A DNA stretch of 63,941 bases from Phoronis australis (Eukaryota > Phoronida > Phoronidae): contig NMRA01000406.1 of NCBI GenBank assembly GCA_002633005.1, positions 194,001-257,941 on the forward strand, written 5' to 3'. This document shows positions 61,563 to 63,941 of this stretch, in pieces (the stretch's first letter is position 1; every line of letters starts with the position of its first letter). The notes beneath the pieces were generated by a model, which saw nothing but the letters and a program-made list of their open reading frames with translations, did not search any database and had not been told where the DNA came from. A program made the position numbers and the translations under genes.

Positions 61563-62005
61563 CTGTGAAATGAAATAACATGATTATTACATTTACAACA
61601 GGCAGATGACATGACATCATAAATAGAGTTCAACTAGTTTAGCCTGCCCTGACAACATGGAAATCTTTGTCAGTAAAAAGTTTGACACAAACGGTAGATT
61701 ATCCCAATTTTATCAAGCAGTCAAGTACTTTATTGGCTTCAAATCCTGTCAACGCGTAAGACGCTGAGTACGCCTCGAAAACACAACATTGAACTACCAG
61801 TGCGGCACACCGATAGCCGAGCATACAGACTACGGTAGCCTAAGTACAATATGGAAACAGTAAACACAAACGAAATGTGCGACTTTGAACATATTTAAGG
61901 CCTAGGTCTACAGAAAGAATATCAACACTCAGCTTTCAACAGCTGATTATTTCCTAGGAGGAAATTAGAAGTACACATGCTGTCAGTACAGTGTGTCAAG
62001 CTTAC
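61563..62005. other. JAKMIP-like intron 1
   Basis: The short first intron separating the leader exon from the first coding exon. Strong donor and acceptor; no internal features. Confidence 0.5.
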
Positions 62006-62112
62006 CTCCAACTTCAATCCACTTTTCAAAAGAAATTCGAAAGTTTTCACAACGAAACGGAGAGTTCCTACTCTCCACGAAGGCGTTTAGCGTTCTGACT
62101 TAGCCAGGCAGA
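62006..62112 (-). other. JAKMIP-like: Exon 1 (5'UTR) of the JAKMIP-like gene
   Basis: A strong minus-strand donor (GGAG|GTAAGC, exon edge at 62006) lies about 440 bp upstream of the acceptor of the first coding exon. The transcribed stretch has no ATG-initiated long frame, so it reads as untranslated leader. The 5' edge is only estimated from the TATA-like box at 62137-62145. Confidence 0.5.
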
Positions 62113-62240
62113 GGAATCTCAGTAGAGTTGATGATGCTAAATATAGAACACTCAGCGTTGTGAGATGCTCAGTGTGCGGTGGGGCTGATGAGATTTCTGG
62201 GATTTTGACCTAATTAAGCCATGTTCCCTGCCAATGAGGT
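62113..62240 (-). promoter_or_regulatory. Candidate core promoter of the JAKMIP-like gene
   Basis: On the minus strand, just upstream of the 5'UTR exon, there is a TATA-like TATATTTAG (plus-strand 62137-62145) and, about 90 bp further upstream, an inverted CCAAT box (plus-strand CCAAT at 62231-62235). TATA spacing would put transcription start near 62110-62115. Position and orientation fit the exon 1 donor at 62005. Inferred from motifs only. Confidence 0.4.
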
Positions 62241-62278
62241 TCATCGAGCAACGGTTGAGTGAAATGTGCCAGAGACAC

Positions 62279-62880
62279 TATCATGATAACGAAAACGGCC
62301 GCTTTTCGCCAAATCTATCCGAAAACGGGTACCAGTCGACTCTTTAATAGACATCTATAAATTAAAATTCATAAAAATCTGGCTAAGGAGTTTCAGAGGA
62401 CAACGAAAAAAAATGAAGTGCCGCAAAGCGGAAGGCATTCAAATGTTATCGTTGTTTGTTGTCAACAAAACTTCACATGAATACGATAGGCTACCAACTT
62501 TTATTAAAGATTTCCTGCAGAGAGTTTAGGAGATGCAGCCATGGGTGCAAAAAATTCCTTATGACGATCTTCCTCAGGAGTCCACTTTACAATAGAAAAA
62601 TATTGGCCAATCTTCAAAACCATCCTTAGAGTTAGGTTGATAGAGGATAGGACGCCAAAACAGATTAAAAAACTGGCCACTCGATGACGCAAAAGACGTC
62701 GAATCCATCAGAAAACGGGAATATGTCATCGAATCTTTAATAGGAGGCTGTTTACCAAATTTCATAAAAAACATCAAGGAACTTCAGAGAAACAGATGTA
62801 AACGGAAAAAATGAAATTGCCACTAGGAAGCACGGCGTTCGTAGGATTAAACAGAAAGTCGGCGTCGTCTGTTGACAACT
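62279..62880. repeat. Two diverged copies of the dispersed CCAAATTTCAT repeat
   Basis: Two parallel units: CGAAAACGGGTACCAGTCGA, then CTTTAATAGACATCTATAAA, at about 62320-62365, and GAAAACGGGAATATGTCATC, then GAATCTTTAATAGGAGGCTG, at about 62710-62750. Each is followed by an AAATTCAT/AAATTTCAT...AAGGA.TTTCAGAG block. The second ends in GCCACTAGGAAGCAC (62819-62833). Confidence 0.7.
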
Positions 62881-63169
62881 TTTCATGATAAAAATAGCGT
62901 AGAAAATAAATCTGAAACTAAATAAGGCGCTCCAGATCCTCCCAAGGATACTATTGTTTCACGAAATGTAGAATATAAATAGTAAATAAAACAACAAGAA
63001 TGGATCAACTGAAATTTTCGGATATAATAACGTCCTTTGTCAACAGAAACAGAAATAAAGTAAAATCAAACACTATATGACAGTTGACATTTAATATGTG
63101 GCGTAATGAATATGATGCATTTTTGCGTAAAAAATTCAATGGTATAATTTAAGAAGTTTTTATGTTTAA

Positions 63170-63941
63170 TCCATGAGGTTCTAGTGTACTGAGCTTGCCT
63201 ATCCAATATTGTTCTCTTTTGAGTCTGTGAGGGGTACTGGGGTGTTAGAGTTTTTCTATTATTTGTACAGAAATATCTCGAATATTATGGTTTTTTGGAA
63301 TTGAAATGATTACCTATAGTATCAGAAATACTTTTATGTATTATGTTAAATCTATGATTACGAAACCGAGTTTGTAGATTATGTTGAGTTTGTCCTACGT
63401 ATTGGATAGAACATTTTTTACAAGTTATAAGGTAAATAATATCGTTGGTGGTGCAATCAGAATAATGTTTTATTTCAAAGTTTTCATTGGTTTGGGAAGA
63501 CTGGAAAAAAGTGCTATCGTTGATAAAGTTACACATTTTACACCTAGTTTTGTTACATTATGTATTGTCAATAGGTTTGTCAGTTTGGTGTATATTGTCG
63601 ATATTAGCTTTAACTAAATAATTTTTTAGATTTTTACATTTTCTCCAAGAAATTATAGGGGGATGAGGAAATAGGTTTTTCATTTGAGGGGAAATATGCA
63701 GTGTAGAAAGATGTTTTTTGAAGACGTGGCTAATTCCGTTTAAACATGGATTGAACATAGTTATGAAAGGTATTCTATTAGTAGTATTGCCTTTAGTTTT
63801 AGTTCTTAAAGATTCATTTCGAGTAATTGAGCGGACTTTGTCAAACTGTTTGTGTATAAGATGTAAGGGGAAATGACGTTGAATTAGATAGTACTTGAGT
63901 TCTTTTAAACGGTTATTAAAGGAAGTTTCTTCTGAACAAAT
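63170..63941 (-). pseudogene. Penelope-like retroelement 3' fragment (RT tail plus GIY-YIG), runs off the window
   Basis: Read from 63941 leftward the frame gives RLKELKYYLIQRHFPLHLIH, then TNRIPFITMFNPCLNGISHV, then PPIISWRKCKNLKNYLVKAN. This is the region that follows the reverse transcriptase core in GIY-YIG retroelements. After an in-frame TAA at about 63562 comes the endonuclease: DIIYLITCKKCSIQYVGQTQ, then LQTRFRNHRFNI. A frameshift near 63285 then leads to REQYWIGKLSTLEPHGLNIK, the usual element C-terminus. Two lesions are visible, so this copy is inactive. The upstream part lies beyond the window. Confidence 0.85.

Larger units (their letters stand above)
382..62112 (-). other. JAKMIP-like: JAKMIP-like (Marlin-1 family) coiled-coil gene, 5' and middle part; gene span
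   Basis: Seen: eleven minus-strand exons (1 non-coding, 10 coding) with GT-AG splice signals (one probable GC-AG), all coding introns phase 0, giving about 571 codons of charged coiled coil. Joined in order, exons 4-5-6 and 8-9-10-11 align without gaps to the JAKMIP1 sequence as I remember it. Diagnostic stretches are KLEKNNTAL, DKNKRFLEKN, ETSFGFDED, ERSYALLQSDVG, WVEDK and EEQNEVLEFR. Known of the family: vertebrate JAKMIPs bind JAK-family kinases through the C-terminal part, associate with microtubules through the N-terminal part, and JAKMIP1 binds the GABA-B receptor. Inferred: a cytoplasmic or cytoskeletal scaffold. The C-terminal JAKMIP domain lies beyond position 1. Intron sizes from 5' to 3' are about 0.44, 11.9, 3.7, 1.0, 0.7, 0.6, 3.6, 0.7, 1.9 and 35.4 kb. 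An extra small exon inside the 11.9 kb intron cannot be excluded. Confidence 0.85.

Overview
This window looks like nuclear DNA of an invertebrate bilaterian animal, probably marine. It is AT-rich, has GT-AG spliced exons, little coding sequence, several MITE and DNA-transposon families, CA microsatellites, and GIY-YIG retroelement fragments. The two host genes, a JAKMIP-like coiled-coil gene and an LRR-Ig receptor, suit amphioxus, a hemichordate or a lophotrochozoan. The sequence alone does not decide between these. All homology calls are by eye, from remembered family features.

The window is dominated by one long minus-strand gene. I reconstruct eleven exons from splice signals and reading phase: a 5'UTR exon at about 62.0-62.1 kb, the first coding exon at 61.0-61.56 kb, then exons at 49.0, 45.1, 44.0, 43.1, 42.3, 38.6, 37.85, 35.9 and 0.4 kb. 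The 3' part lies beyond position 1. Translated exons 4 to 11 (with exon 3 weaker) match the order and spacing of JAKMIP (Marlin-1) proteins, including the ET-F-GFDE motif and the NE-LEFR-LELE motif. About 571 codons are in the window. Every coding intron is phase 0, and six of ten coding exons are exact multiples of 21 nt, a whole number of coiled-coil heptads.

The 35.4 kb intron 10 of this gene (496-35875) contains a complete gene on the opposite strand: a single-coding-exon membrane protein of 1089 aa (29424-32693). It has a signal peptide, about 20 leucine-rich repeats, an LRRCT, one Ig domain, a threonine-rich stalk encoded by ACA/ACT triplets, one TM segment and a 165-aa tail with tyrosine motifs.

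The remaining sequence is intronic or upstream and repeat-rich. It holds a degraded mariner with TA target duplication (40124-41506); a 3.4 kb element with long GC-rich terminal inverted repeats (45293-48712) that makes up most of intron 3; four MITE-like families (10837 and 49252; 27300; 56907; 60308); two retroelement remnants with GIY-YIG endonuclease domains (50784-51217 plus strand; 63170-63941 minus strand); degenerate THAP-like remnants (34-36 kb); and minisatellites. Two minisatellites flank exon 9. The 51-bp array copies the exon 9 splice acceptor seven times, and the 83-bp array runs into its donor. A dispersed repeat ending in a CACTAGGTGGC-type motif, similar to the CTCF core, occurs at several places.

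No tRNA, rRNA, CRISPR or prokaryotic operon structure was seen. Most short open frames are chance frames in intron DNA.
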